From: Effrenium voratum
Taxonomy: Eukaryota > Sar > Dinophyceae > Suessiales > Symbiodiniaceae
Length of the DNA stretch: 64,000 nucleotides
Assembly (NCBI GenBank): GCA_963377175.1
Contig: CAUJNA010003794.1
Coordinates: 1,261,167 to 1,325,166 of the forward strand
Direction of reading: 5' to 3'
Position 1 is the first letter of the stretch; each line of letters begins with the position of its first letter. The notes under the pieces are model-generated. The model made no database searches, was not told where the DNA came from, and saw nothing but the letters and a program-made list of their open reading frames with translations. The position numbers and the translations under genes were made by a program. Shown in pieces: positions 1 to 12,343 of the stretch.

Positions 1-680
1 TTGGGGGGGGGCCGGGGGGGGCTCGGGCCAGGTGTTATAAGTGGGGGGATGCTTAGCTGGGCTATCCGTTTTCAGATCCGCGGCTGCAAGCTTTGCTTGG
101 GTTAAGTGGAAACCCAACCACTAAACCGACTAAAACCTAAACACCTAAGGGGACAGCCAAGTTAAGACCTATTCTTGGCAATGTGGAGTACAACAAATTG
201 TGTTCAGATTCTGCTTCGTATGTAGTTCAAGCATATGAAAGAATCTTCTTGGAGACACACATCGTTTGCAACCTCCTTCAGGCTACTGCGTTGATACAAA
301 ACAGACTCTGGGTGTCCATTTGGGGGGGGGCTGGGGAACTCTTGGTTAAAGCGTGGGTTGGCCCAACCTAAAGGAAGTGCACCTGGTGGCTGTTGAGTGG
401 GGAACAAGTTGGTTGAGGGTCCAGGAAACTGGGCTGCTTTTAGATCCCCCGCAAAAAGTGACTCACTTTTTGTGGGGCAAAAGTTCGGAAACTACCACTA
501 AGCACTAAGGCCAAAAAGCTGAGGGGATGGCTGGGAACCGCCAAGGAAATGTCAATTGCTTGCGGTTGTCCGCCGACATTGCTCGGCGTGTCGGATACTT
601 ACTAGAGGATAGAGGATAACCCCCCCCCTAACCCCCCCGCCCGACGTCTATTACGTAGGTTTTTGGGGGGTGGGGGGGGG
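1..680. other. Unassigned sequence with G-rich runs
   Basis: No gene is supported. The stretch contains several G or C homopolymer runs (start of window, 321-330, 607-627, 665-680). At 105-150 a piece of the element described here as family E appears (accaactaaaccgactaaaacc-type sequence), and the same kind of sequence recurs near 490-545 (ggatggctgggaacc). The only open frames are about 60 codons with no family resemblance. Confidence 0.5.
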
Positions 681-723
681 TGGGTCCCCGACGTACCGCG
701 CGGCAATTTGATGACGTTCCACT

Positions 724-795
724 AAACGTAGTCTTCGGGGAGCCGGTGTCGCAAAACAGGGGTCCCAGGCTCGATTCCCCCTGCCGGCTTTTTTG
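724..795 (+). repeat. Weak tRNA-like / SINE-like fragment
   Basis: Positions near 765-776 read ggctcgattcc, one base from the pol III B-box consensus GGTTCGATTCC, and are bracketed by gccgg and ccggc that could pair as an acceptor stem. A run of six T follows at 788-793. The first half of a tRNA cannot be folded convincingly, so this is at best a tRNA-derived SINE head or a degraded tRNA. A diverged direct repeat (cgaaaa...ctggaaaaac) follows at about 822-885 and then the (ACAT)n tract, which would fit a SINE with a simple-repeat tail. Confidence 0.2.
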
Positions 796-903
796 CTGGC
801 TTGGGCTTCCTGCATCCGTTTGCCGAAAATCTGGAAAAACTCAATGTTTTTGGACGTCCTCTTTGCGAAAACGCTGGAAAAACCGTGTTTTTTTTTGCGG
901 GAA

Positions 904-1099
904 ATACATACATACATGCATGAATGCATGCATGCATACATACATACATACATACATTTCATACATACATTACACACAAACATACATACATACATACATA
1001 CATACATACATGCATGCATGCATACATACATACATACATGCATACATGCATTACATACATACCTACCTACCTACCTACATACATACATACATACATACA

Positions 1100-1130
<31 letters not shown>

Positions 1131-1160
1131 CATACATACATACATACATACATACATACA

Positions 1161-1191
<31 letters not shown>

Positions 1192-1226
1192 CATACCTAC
1201 TTACATACCTACATTACGTACGTACA

Positions 1227-1257
<31 letters not shown>

Positions 1258-1332
1258 CATACATACATACATACATACATACATACATACATACATACAT
1301 ACATACATACATACATTACAAACATACATACA

Positions 1333-1363
<31 letters not shown>

Positions 1364-1733
1364 CATACATACATACATACATACATACATACATTACAAT
1401 TACATACATTACATACATTACAATAACAATTACATAACATTAACAAATTACATTTACTTACATACAAACGACAATACATACAGCGTACAAACATTATCAT
1501 TACATTACAATTACACTTACATGGACATAGACATGACATACATTACAATACATTACAACATGACAAACATTACAAAACATTACATACATACATGCATTAC
1601 CATACATACATACTACAATACATACATACATACGATACATACAATACATACATACATACCATAACATACATACATACAAACCTACATTACATACATACAT
1701 CATTACAAGACATACATTACATACATACATACA

Positions 1734-1764
<31 letters not shown>

Positions 1765-1874
1765 CATACATACATACATACATACATACATACATACATA
1801 CATACATACATGAATAATACATACATACATACATACGTACGTACGTACGTACGTACATACATACATACATACAT
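904..1874. repeat. (ACAT)n microsatellite, about 970 bp
   Basis: Nearly pure acat tetranucleotide from 904 to about 1400, then a decayed section (1400-1700) with att, aat and ctt variants, then a pure section again with cgta variants near 1836-1855. The long open frames in this stretch (Tyr-Ile-His-Thr or Met-Tyr-Val-Cys repeats) only reflect the repeat and are not genes. Confidence 0.97.
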
Positions 1875-2429
1875 AAATCCGCCGACCCTTTCTCTAAAAA
1901 GGGGAGGCGCACGGGAAGGGTAGTTGGCGCATAAGTATATCCAAAGTTTCATCCTCATCAGCATCAGCAGCTGCAGCTACGATAAATGTTATCGTCACGG
2001 TCATCGTGATCATCATCATCCTTATCATCATCTCTTTCTTATTCTCTTATCCTTATCATCATTATCATCATGGTTGTCGTCATCTCTTATCAAGCAGCAT
2101 TGGTGATGCAGAGGATGCTGCGAGGATCGTTATCAGCACAGCCGTTAGTAATACTAAGGATGCTACGATGATAATTATCACCCTTGTCATCATCTTTATC
2201 ATCATCTGACCATCACCTAGCATCATCTCATATCTTACTATATATAGAAACCAAAAGGGACGTTAGACATCCTTGGCAACGCAAAGGATACGATGATGAT
2301 AGTTATCAAGGAACAAGTACTGATGCAGAGGATGTTGTGATGATAGTTGTCATGACGCGGATGATAACGATCCTCACGCCCCCATTCTCATCATGGTCGT
2401 CGTCATCTCTCATTAGGCAGCATTGGTGA

Positions 2430-2637
2430 TGCAAAGGATGCTGCGATGATCGTTATCACCACAGCCGTTAGTGATGCTAAGGATGCTACGATGATAGTTA
2501 TCATCCTTGTCATGATATAAGATAATGCTAGGTGATGATCAGATGATGATAAAGATGATGACAAGGATGATAACTATCATCGTAGCATCCTTAGCATCAC
2601 TAACGGCTGTGGTGATAACGGTCATCGCAGCATCATG
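2430..2637. repeat. Long palindrome inside the satellite
   Basis: The sequence from about 2430 to 2516 (cagccgttagtgatgctaag, then gatgatagttatcatccttg) recurs in reverse complement at about 2550-2637, with a short centre near 2520-2545. The arms are about 85 bp and differ at only a few bases. It lies exactly where the longer satellite unit changes to the shorter monomer array, so it probably marks an inversion breakpoint. Confidence 0.8.
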
Positions 2638-2639
2638 GG

Positions 2640-2827
2640 GGTCATCATCATCATCAGCATCATCACGGTGCTTATCATCATCATCTTCTTCGTCATCGTC
2701 CTTATCTTTTTTATATACGTTTCAAGTGTCCCGTTAGACCCGATTTGAGATGCAGAAGATGCGTGGACATGATTATCATGATGACTGCTGGTGATGCTGA
2801 GGATGCGTCATGATGATTATCATGTCC

Positions 2828-2859
<32 letters not shown>

Positions 2860-5282
2860 CGGTGCTCATCATCATCATCTTCTTCGTCATCGTCCTTATC
2901 TTTTTTATATACGTTTCAAGTGTGCCGTTAGACCCGATTCGAGATGCAGAAGATGCGCGGACATGATTATCATGATGACTGCTGGTGATGCTGAGGATGC
3001 GTCATGATGAGTATCATGTCAGTTCATCATCATCATCATCATCAGCATCATCATCACGGTGCTCATCATCATCATCTTCTTCGACATCGTCCTTATCTTT
3101 TTGTTATACGTTTCAAGTGTCCCGTTAGACCCGATTGGAGATGCAGAAGATGCTTGGACATGATTATCATGATGACTGCTGGTGATGCTGAGGATGCGTC
3201 ATGATGATATCATCATGTCAGATCATCCATCATCAAACAACCATCATGCATCATCACGGTGCTTATCATCATCATCTTCCTTCGTCATTGCCCTTAACTT
3301 TTTTTAATATACTTTTCAAAGTGTCCCGGTTAGACCGATTTGAGTGTGCAGAAGATGCTCGACATGCTCTCTGTTATGACTGGCTGGTGATGCCTGGAAT
3401 GCTCATGATGATGATCAATGTCATTTTGGTGTTCGTCCTCATCACTTCTTTCGTCAACGTCCTCTTTAATTTTATATACGATTTCAAGTGACCCGTTTAG
3501 ACCCGATTTGAAGATTGGCAGAAGAATGGCGTTGGACAAGAAAATAACATGATGAACGTGCTGGTGAAGCTGAGGATGCGTCATGAATGATTATCATGTC
3601 AGTTCATCATCATCAACATCATCATCAGGCGTCATGATGACATATCAAATGTCACGTTGGTGCTCATCATCATCATCTTCTTTGTCATCGTCCTTATCTT
3701 TTTTTATATACGTTTCAAGTGTCCCGTTAGACCCGATTTGAGATGCAGAAGATGCGCGGACATGATTATCATCATGACTGCTGGTGATGCTGAGGATGCG
3801 TCATGATGATTATCATGTCAGATCATCATCATCATCATCATCACGGTGCTTATCACCATCATCTTCTTCGTCATCGTCCGTATCTTTTTAATATACGAAT
3901 TCTATTGTCCCGTTAGACCCGATGGAGATGCATGATGATGCGCGGGGCATGAAATTATCATGATGACTGCTGGTGATGCTGATGGATGCGTCATGAATGA
4001 ATTATCATGGCAGTTCATAATCATCATATTCAGCATCAGCACCAACAGGGGGGGGGGGGGGGGGTGGGGGGGGGGTGGGGGGGGGGGGGAATCACGTCAT
4101 CATCATCAACTCTTCTTTTCTCATCGTCCTTATCTTTTTTTATATACGTTTCAAGTGTCCCGTTAGACCCGATTTGAGATGCAGAAGATGCGCGGACATG
4201 ATTATCATGATGACTGCTGGTGATGCTGAGGATGCGTCATGATGATTATCATGTCAGTTGGTGTTCATCATCATCTTCTTCGTCATCGTCCTTATCTTTT
4301 TTATATACGTTTCAAAGTGTCCCGTTAGACCCGATTTGAGATGCAGAAGATGCGTGGATGATTATCATGATGACTGCTGGTGATGCTGAGGATGCGTCAT
4401 GATGATTATCATGTCAGTTCATCATCATCATCATCATCTTCTTCGTCCCATCGTCCTTATCTTTTTTTATATACGTTTCATGGTCCCGTTAGAACCCTTA
4501 TGAGATGCAGAAGATGCGTGGGACATGAATTATCAATGATGAACTGCGGGAGATGGCGAGATGAATGCGTTCGAATGATGATTATCATGTCTGTTCCATC
4601 ATCATCATATCTTTTTTCATTACGTTTCAAGTGTCCCGTTAGACCCGATTTGAGGTGCAGAAGATGCGTGGACATGCTTATCATGATGACTGCTGGTGAT
4701 GCTGAGGATGCGTCATGATGATTATCATGTCAGTTCATCATCATCATCAGCATCATCATCATCAGCATCATCACGGTGCTTATCATTCTTCGTCATCGTC
4801 CTTATCTTTTTTTATATACGTTTCAAGTGTCCCGTTAGACCCGAATTTGGAGGATGCAGAAGATGCGCGGCAATGATTATCATGATGACTGCTGTGATGC
4901 TGAGGATGCCCGTCATGATATTATCAGTCATTCATCATCAATCATAATCAAGCAATCATCATCAACGTGCACAACAAAACCATCATCTTTCTTCGACCAC
5001 ACGTCCTGTATCTATTTTTGTAATACGTTTTGCAAAGTGTCCCGTAAGACCCGATTTGAAAACAGAAGAGAGTAGGACATGATTAGCAAAGATGAATGCT
5101 GTGATGCTGAGGAATGCGATCATGAATGATTATCCATGTCAGTTCATCATCCTCCATCAATCCCTCAATCTCAGCGTCATGAATGATTATGCATGTCAGT
5201 TGGTGTTTTTTTATTTTTTCTATCATCATCTTCTTCGTCATCGTCCTTATCTGTTTTTATATACATTCAAGTGTCCCGTTAT
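2640..5282. repeat. Satellite core: about 14 monomers of 150-250 bp
   Basis: The marker acgtttcaagtgtcccgtta or a close variant occurs near 2711, 2907, 3103, 3308, 3472, 3701, 3885, 4140, 4303, 4463, 4614, 4811, 5022 and 5253. Each copy is followed by gatgcagaagatgcg...catgattatcatgatgactgctggtgatgctgaggatgcgtcatgatg-type sequence and a variable (atc)n tract. The size variation comes mainly from (atc)n length. Copies at 3300-3600 and 4900-5150 are the most diverged. Confidence 0.85.
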
Positions 5283-6021
5283 ATAAAAAAATCAAAAGGG
5301 ACGTTAGACATCCTTGGCAATGCAAAGGATGCGATGATGATAGTTATCAAGGAACAAGTAGTGATGCAGAGGATGTTGTGATGATAGTTTTCAAGACGCG
5401 GATGATAACGGTCATCACGCCCCCATTCTCATCATGGTCGTCGTCATCTCAGGCAGCATTGGTGATGCAGAGGATGCTGCGATGATCGTTAGCTTCACAG
5501 CCGTTAGTGATGCTAAGGATCCTACGATGATAGTTATCACCCTTGTCATCATCTTTATCATCATCTGATCATCACCTAGCATCATCTCATATCTTACTAT
5601 ATATAGAAATCAAAAGGGACGTTAGACATCCTTGGCAATGCAAAGGATGCGATGATGATGGTTATCAAGGAACAAGTAGTGATGCAAAGGATGTTGTGAT
5701 GATAGTTGCCATGATGCGGATGATAACGATCATCAGGCCCGTGCCACTATCATCATGGTCGTCGTCATCTCTTATCAGGCAGCATTGGTGATGCAGAGGC
5801 TGCGGCGATGATCGTTATCATCACAGCCGTTAGTGATGCTAAGGATGCTACGATGATAGTTATCATCCTTGTCATCATCTTTATCATCATCTGATCATCA
5901 CCTAGCATCATCTCATATCTGCCTATATATAGAAATCAAAAGGGACGTTAGACATCCTTGGCAATGCAAAGGATGCGATGATGATAGTTATCAAGGAACA
6001 AGTAGTGATGCAGAGGATGTT

Positions 6022-6065
6022 CAGCTGGATGGGCGCATTCTTGATTCTCCGGTGCGGCATTCGGG
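6022..6065 (-). repeat. Solitary half copy of the 18.9-19.9 kb palindrome unit
   Basis: cagctggatgggcgcattct followed by tgattctccggtgcggcatt is nearly identical, in reverse orientation, to the repeat unit of the array at 18890-19860. Only the half carrying one arm and the loop is present, and it runs directly out of the GAT satellite. Confidence 0.75.
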
Positions 6066-6225
6066 AAAGCCAAAGCCACACGGAATATGAGCCGCAAGGC
6101 TGTAGCAAAACCACTGATATCACATAGATGGGTCAAGGGGTGTTGGCGCCTCATCTAGGCCAGGCTTTGACATTGTGACATGTTGAAGGGCATGACGGGC
6201 AGCTAGATTCAAGCCCTAGAATAAC

Positions 6226-8359
6226 GGCAGATAAGCGAGCACCAGACCTCCAACGAAAAGGCAACCAGCGAAAAAAGCTGCACGCCCCAAAACTTCCAAG
6301 ACTCCAAAAATTGGTTGCCTCGCCATTAGTAACAAAACACCTAACTGGCAGTTGTCGCTTCCGCGGCCGATGAAGCGCTATCGGCCACCAAAGCATCGCC
6401 GAAAGCATTACGACCCACAGCCAAGCAAACGCAGGGCAAACATATATGCGTTGACACACGCGCGCGCACTATACTTTTACGCGGCCCTACGTGTAAATTC
6501 CAACTGCACAAGAATACAACATGGAACGCCACAACGCTTCCAAGACCCCACAGCACCGACACTTCCACCGCCACCGGCAAACTCTGGCATGCACGCTGGC
6601 GCAAGCTCACGGGCGGCTACGATCCCGTGTTCTGCAGCACCACACTTTGCCGACAGGTTGCTTTATGGGCAAACAAGGGTCCTGGAGGCAGCACGCATCT
6701 GCGCATGCCCCAATGTATTACCGCGCCCGCACAAATGTGCAGAAAGCCAAAACCCAAAGCCTTCCAAGACTCTAGGGCGCCAACGCTTCCTCTTTGGACC
6801 GTGCACAGCGATGCAAAGCTCTGAGCCTGTGCCGCGCAACCTGCACGTGGTATCTTCGCACATCGCCCTGCATGTGTTTTGCCCACACAAGAGCGCAGAA
6901 CTAGTAGCGCCCCGACGCGCACAAGACTCTAAGCGTCAATATGCATGCGCCACCGTCGAGCCGCCTGACCCTTCCCAACCCGCTGACGCAACCCGTTACG
7001 CAAATCCGATTCCTGCTCACGCGACCTAAGCGTTCGCCAAGGAAAATAGGACGCCCGCGACCTGAGTCGATGATGAATCCACCTCGGGCCGAAGAGACTC
7101 TTTCTCCTTCGACACGGCGGTGATCAACGTGGGGACCCGACCACTCTCATCCGAGGCCGCGACGGGTCCGTAAGACTTGAACCAAACATCACTGTGTGCA
7201 TGTATGTATGTATGTAATGTATGTATGTCTGTAATGTAATGTAATGTAATGTAATGTGATGTGATGTAATGTAATGTAATGTAATGTAATGTATGTATGT
7301 ATGTATGTGTGCATTCTTCTCATGTGTGATGACCTGGTCGCAGTTCGTTGCTTGAATAAGCACATCTTCCCAGTGCATCTGAGGTCCATCGTGCTGTCTC
7401 ACAACGGTAAAAACATACCAATAACATGTCATCTAATGACTCGTGACAAACTCTCGGTCTTGGGAAAGATGTCAAGAGTCGTTCACCTAATATGTATGTA
7501 TGTATGTATGTATGTATGCATGTATGTCTCTATGTATGTATGTATGTATGTATGTATGTATGTATGTATGTATGTATGTATGTATGTATGTACGTGTGTA
7601 TGTATGTTTCTTTGTTTGTTTGTTTGTTTATTTGTTAGTTTGTTTCTTTGTGTCTCTCTATCTGTCTCTATGTATGTATGTCCCGCGTGGCCCTGCACGT
7701 ATACTCCAACAACACAAAAATACAACATGGAACGCCACAGCGCTTCCAACATTCTACAACACCCACGCTTCAACTGCCACCGGCAAACTCTGGCGAGCGC
7801 GCTTGCGCCTACGCTGGTATGTTGCGCAGCACCGCGATTTGCCGACAGGTTGCTTTATGGGCAAGCAACGGGGCGCCACGCTTCCTCTTTGGACCGTGCA
7901 AAGCGAGGCAAAGCTCTGAACCTGTGCCGCGCAACCTGCAAGCGGGCGTGTGTAGTGCCTACAGAGCGCAGAACTAGTAGCGCCCCAACGCGCATAAGAC
8001 TCTAAGCGTCAATGCATCACCGTCCGCAAAAACACCGCCTGCCCTTCCAAACCCCGCTGACAGCAGCCCGTTACCAAAACCATCCTGGTCACGCCAGCTG
8101 AAACTAGCGCCGAAGCACGAATCAAAAAAAGAATAAGCCCGCCAAGCAAGTTAGGCAACGCGCCAACTTCGAAAGCCTCCGAGTCGAACCATGTAAATAT
8201 TTTCGCCGCATAGTCCCTCCCGTGCAAGGAACACGCCCCCGCGAATGTGCAGATGAAACACCCAAAGCTGCCAAGACTCAGAACGCGCCCAAAGATTCCC
8301 CGTTGTGCCGTGTCAGACGATCCCAAGCTCTGATCCCGTGCCGCGCAACCTACAACACC
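6226..8359. repeat. Segmental tandem duplication, unit 1 (about 2.13 kb)
   Basis: First of three head-to-tail units anchored on ggcagataagcgagcacca (6226, 8360, 10420). Order within a unit: a GC-rich block with gcgcgcgcac (6340-7180); an ATGT/TGTAA microsatellite (7195-7310); a short unique link (7311-7490); a second (ATGT)n with a tttg tail (7491-7680); a diverged second copy of part of the first block (from about 7680, sharing acaacatggaacgccacag and ttgccgacaggttgctttat); and an A/C-rich tail to 8359. No gene is supported: open frames do not stay in register between units. Confidence 0.9.
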
Positions 8360-10419
8360 GGCAGATAAGCGAGCACCAGACCTCCAACAAAAAGGCAACA
8401 AACGAAAAAAAGCTGCACGCCCCAAAACTTCCAAGACTCCAAAAATTGGTTGCCTCACCATTAGAAACAAAACACCTAACTGGCAGTTGTCGCTTCCGCG
8501 GCCGATGAAGCGCTATCGGCCACCAAAGCATCGCCGAAAGCATTACGACCCACAGCCAAGCAAACGCAGGGCAAACATATATGCGTTGACACACGCGCGC
8601 GCACTATATTTTTACGCGGCCCTACGTGTAAATTCCAACTACACAAGAATACAACATGGAACGCCACAACGCTTCCAAGACCTCACAGCACCGACACTTC
8701 CACCGCCACCGGCAAACTCTGGCATGCACGCTCGCGCAAGCTCACGGGCGGCTACTATCCCGTGTTCTGCAGCACCACAGTTTGCCGACAGGTTGCTTTA
8801 TGGGCAAACAACGGTCCTGGAGGCTGCACGCATCTGCGCATGACCCAATGTATTACCGCGCCCGCACAAATGCGCAGAAAGCAAAAACCCAAAGCCTTCC
8901 AAGACTCTGGGGCGCCAACGCTTCCTCGTTGGACCGTGCAAAGCGATGCAAAGCTCTGAACCTGTGCCGCGCAACCTGCACGTGGTATCTTCGCACATCG
9001 CCCTGCGTGTGTTTTGCCCACACAAGAGCGCAGAACTAGTCGCGCGCCGACGCGCACAAGGCTCTAAGCGTCAATGCGTCACCGTCGAGCCGCCTGACCC
9101 TTCCCAACCCGCTGACGCAACCCGTTACGCAAATCCGATTCCTGGTCACGCGACCTAAGCGTTCGCCAAGGAAAATAGGACGCCCGCGACCTGAGTCGAT
9201 GATGAATCCACCACGGGCCGAAGAGACTCTTTCTCCTTCGACACGGCGGTGATCGACGTGGGGACCCGACCACGCTCATCCGAGGCCGCGACGGGTCCGT
9301 AAGACTTGAACCAAACATCACTGTGTGCATGTATGTATGTATGTAGTGTATGTATGTCTGTAATGTAATGTAATGTAATGTGATGTGATGTAATGTAATG
9401 TAATGTATGTATGTATGTATGTATGTGTGCATTCTTCTCATGTGTGATGACCTGGTCGCAGTTCGTTGCTTGAGATAGCACATCTTCCCAGTGCATCTGA
9501 GGTCCATCGTGCATGTCATCTAATGACTCGTGACAAACTCTCGGTCTGGGGAAAGATGTCAAGAGTCGTTCACCTAATATGTATGTATGTATGTATGTAT
9601 GTATGTCTCTATGTATGTATGTATGTATGTATGTATGTATGTATGTATGTATGTATGTATGTATGTATGTATGTACGTGTGTATGTATGTTTCTTTGTTT
9701 GTTTGTTTGTTTATTTGTTAGTTTGTTTCTTGTATCTGTCTCTATGTATGTATGTGTGTCCCGCGTGGCCCTGCACGTATACTCCAACAACACAAAAATA
9801 CAACATGGAACGCCACAGCCCTTCCAACATTCTACAACACCCACGCTTCAACTGCCACCGGCAAACTCTGGCGAGCGCGCTTGCGCCTACGCTCCTATGT
9901 TGCGCAGCACCGCGATTTGCCGACAGGTTGCTTTATGGGCAAGCAACGGGGCGCCACGCTTCCTCTTTGGACCGTGCAAAGCGAGGCAAAGCTCTGAACC
10001 TGTGCCGCGCAACCTGCAAGCGGGCGTGTGTTGTGCCTACAGAGCGCAGAACTAGTAGCGCCCCAACGCGCATACGACTCTAAGCGTCAATGCATCACCG
10101 TCGAACCGCCTGACCCTTCCAAACCCGCTGACGCAGCCCGTTACACAAATCCCATTCCTGGTCACGCCAGCTGATCTAGCGCCGAAGCTCGATCAAAAAA
10201 GAATGAGCCCGCCAAGCTAGTTAGGCAACGCGCAACTTCAAAAGCCTCCGAGTCGAACATGTATATGTTCGCGCATAGTCCCGTGCATGGACACGCCCGC
10301 GAAAGTGTGCAGAATGAAACACCCAAAGCCTGCCAAGACTCTAACGCTCCCAAAGATCCCCGTTGTGCCGTGTCAGACGATCCCAAGCTCTGATCCCGTG
10401 CCGCGCAACCTACAACACC
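8360..10419. repeat. Segmental tandem duplication, unit 2 (about 2.06 kb)
   Basis: Aligns with unit 1 from end to end with scattered substitutions and small indels; the shorter length is due mainly to contraction of the microsatellites (9325-9430 and 9577-9760) and loss of about 30 bp in the link near 9510. An open frame of about 220 codons seen in units 1 and 3 is broken here near 8843, which argues against coding function. Confidence 0.9.
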
Positions 10420-11470
10420 GGCAGATAAGCGAGCACCACACCTCCAACAAAAAGGCAACCAACGAAAAAAAGCTGCACGCCCCAAAACTTCCAAGACTCC
10501 AAAAATTGGTTGCCTCACCATTAGTAACAAAACACCTAACTGGCAGTTGTCGCTTCCGCGGCCGATGAAGCGCTATCGGCCACCAAAGCATCGCCGAAAG
10601 CACTACGACCCACAGCCCAGCAAACGCAGGGCAAACATATATGCGTTGACACACGCGCGCGCACTATATTTTTACGCGGCCCTACGTGTAAATTCCAACT
10701 ACACAAGAATACAACATGGAACGCCACAACGCTTCCAAGACCTCACAGCACCGACACTTCCACCGCCACCGGCAAACTCTGGCATGCACGCTGGCGCAAG
10801 CTCACGGGCGGCTACTATCCCGTGTTCTGCAGCACCAGTTTGCCGACAGGTTGCTTTATGGGCAAACAACGGTCCTGGAGGCATATATGTGCACGCATCT
10901 GCGCATGACCCAATCTGTTACCGCGCCCGCACAAATGCGCAGAAAGCAAAAGCCCAAAGCCTTCCAAGACTCTGGGGCGCCAACGCTTCCTCGTTGGACC
11001 GTGCAAAGCAATGCAAAGCTCTGAACCTGTGCCGCGCAACCACTTGCAGGCACATCGCCCTGCGTGTGTTTTGCCCACACAAGAGCGCAGAACTAGTCGC
11101 GCGCCGACGCGCACAAGACTCTAAGCGTCAATGCGTCACCGTCGAGCCGCCTGACCCTTCCAAACCCGCTGACGCAACCCGTGACGCAACTCCGATTCCA
11201 GGTCACGCGACCTAAGCGTTCGCCAAGGAAAATAGGACGCCCGCGACCTGAGTCGATGATGAATCCACTTCGGGCCGAAGAGACTCTTTCTCCTTCGACA
11301 CGGCGGTGATCGACGTGGGGACCCGGCGACGCTCATCCGAGGCCGCGACGGGTCCGTAAGACTTGAACCAAACATCACTGTGTACATGTATGTACGTATG
11401 TAATGTATGTATGTCCGTAATGTAGTCTAATCTAATGTAATGTAATGTAATGTAATGTATGTATGTATGT
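10420..11470. repeat. Segmental tandem duplication, unit 3 (partial)
   Basis: Matches the first half of units 1 and 2 and stops inside the first ATGT tract at about 11470. It has a 9-bp insertion near 10882 (catatatgt) and a deletion around 11040 relative to unit 2. Beyond it the sequence is different. Confidence 0.88.
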
Positions 11471-12025
11471 ATGCATTCATGTACTGTATGCATTGTATGC
11501 AATGTATATAATGCAGCTTAATGCAATGTAATAGTAGTCATGTACGTCATGTAATGTAACACAAGGTAAGGTAAAGCAAGGTAATGTATGTAGTGTCATG
11601 CATGTATATGTTTGTATATAAGTCAAGTAAATTAACGTTACGTAATATAATGTATGTATGTAGGTACGTATGTATGCGTTGTATGTATGTTATTTTCTGT
11701 TGTGCTTTGTTATGATTTGTATGTATGTATCGGCCTGACAAAAAAACGAGCATTCCCCCCACCAACAACAACTGTTTTTTAAAACCATGTCCAAATCCCA
11801 AGTACTCTGTCCAAAACGCAGTGGTTGGGACCCGGGTGCTGGTAGAGTCGCGAGCATTGCTCATTGCCGATACCCAGGTTTCTCAGCCTAGCAAAAGCGA
11901 CGGCTCCACAGAAGGCAGCCCCCCACAAAAAGGTGATCATCCCCCCATCAATGTGTTGCAATCCAAGGTTTTGTCTTTCCATGTTAATCCTGGGTTCCCT
12001 ATTTTGTCATTTGCTCTTTTGCAGG
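11471..12025. other. Decayed ATGT tract and unassigned sequence
   Basis: 11471-11740 is a degenerate atgt/taatg simple repeat. 11741-12025 has no recognised feature; it ends in a pyrimidine-rich stretch, tttgctcttttgcag (12011-12025), which would suit a splice acceptor or trans-splice site for the small candidate exon that follows. Confidence 0.55.
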
Positions 12026-12216
12026 AAGTGGACCTCGAACTTCATAACGATTCGACAAATCACTCCATTCTTGCGCCAGATGGTCGCGGTTTTCCTTGTT
12101 GTGGTTTCCTGCTGCGGAATCCTCGGCTTGAATCGAGCGCAACTCTCAGCTTCTCCTCGGAAGCTTTCTTGGAGGGCACCCCTGTTTTGGACACATTGTC
12201 TCAAGGGTTTTTTCAG
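12026..12216 (+). CDS. Candidate small first exon with a hydrophobic N-terminus
   Basis: Not recognised. After a good acceptor (gctcttttgcag, ending 12025) an ATG at 12080 opens a frame whose first residues are MVAVFLVVVSCCGILGLNRA: a short hydrophobic stretch followed by polar residues, like an ER signal peptide or signal anchor. The frame can run to CAG|GTACGG at 12216/12217, where that donor sequence is itself part of the inverted repeat of the hairpin element at 12210-12343. No second exon can be assigned with confidence. The reading is exon-like but weak, and it may be chance. Confidence 0.25.
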
Positions 12217-12343
12217 GTACGGGTTTTAGAGGTATGGAGGTGAGATTTACCACTTATATAAGGGGTATATACTGCCTAACAAGCTTGTAGTGGTGGTATA
12301 TCTGCGCATCCCTACCTCCAAAACCCATACCTGAAAATGCCCT
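12210..12343. mobile_element. MITE-like hairpin with TTTTCAGGTA termini
   Basis: The left end ttttcaggtacgggttttag is repeated in reverse complement at the right end (acccatacctgaaaa), giving imperfect terminal inverted repeats of about 28 bp. The interior is AT-rich with tatataagggg. The element is bracketed by a 15-bp direct repeat, ttttggacacattgt, at 12184-12198 and about 12353-12367. That is too long for the 2-bp target copies of the other families, so it may be a pre-existing duplication. Confidence 0.6.

Larger units (their letters stand above)
1949..6020. repeat. GAT/ATC-rich compound satellite, about 4 kb
   Basis: Dense in cat/atg and atc/gat triplets throughout. Two unit types are visible. 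The flanks (about 2050-2520 and 5283-6020) are built of a longer unit of about 290-330 bp marked by gggacgttagacatccttgg and cagccgttagtgatgctaagg. The centre (2640-5280) is built of shorter monomers marked by acgtttcaagtgtcccgtta. Poly-G interrupts the array at 4049-4090. His-, Ser- or Met-rich frames are by-products of the triplets. Confidence 0.93.

Noticed and set aside
680..1664. Open frames of about 130-250 codons with Tyr-Ile-His-Thr repeats
   Set aside because: They are translations of the (ACAT)n tract, open in several frames on both strands only because the tetranucleotide lacks stops.
2184..5485. Ser- and His-rich frames in the GAT satellite
   Set aside because: They follow from (atc)n and (cat)n triplets; no frame continues through successive monomers.
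6352..7029. 225-codon plus-strand frame (and a similar one at 10547-11215)
   Set aside because: The frame is broken in the middle unit of the tandem duplication, and between units 1 and 3 the protein changes reading frame internally. There is no sign of selection on the protein.
7500..7919. Cys/Val/Met-rich frame resembling a membrane peptide
   Set aside because: Translation of the ATGT and TTTG microsatellite within the tandem unit.
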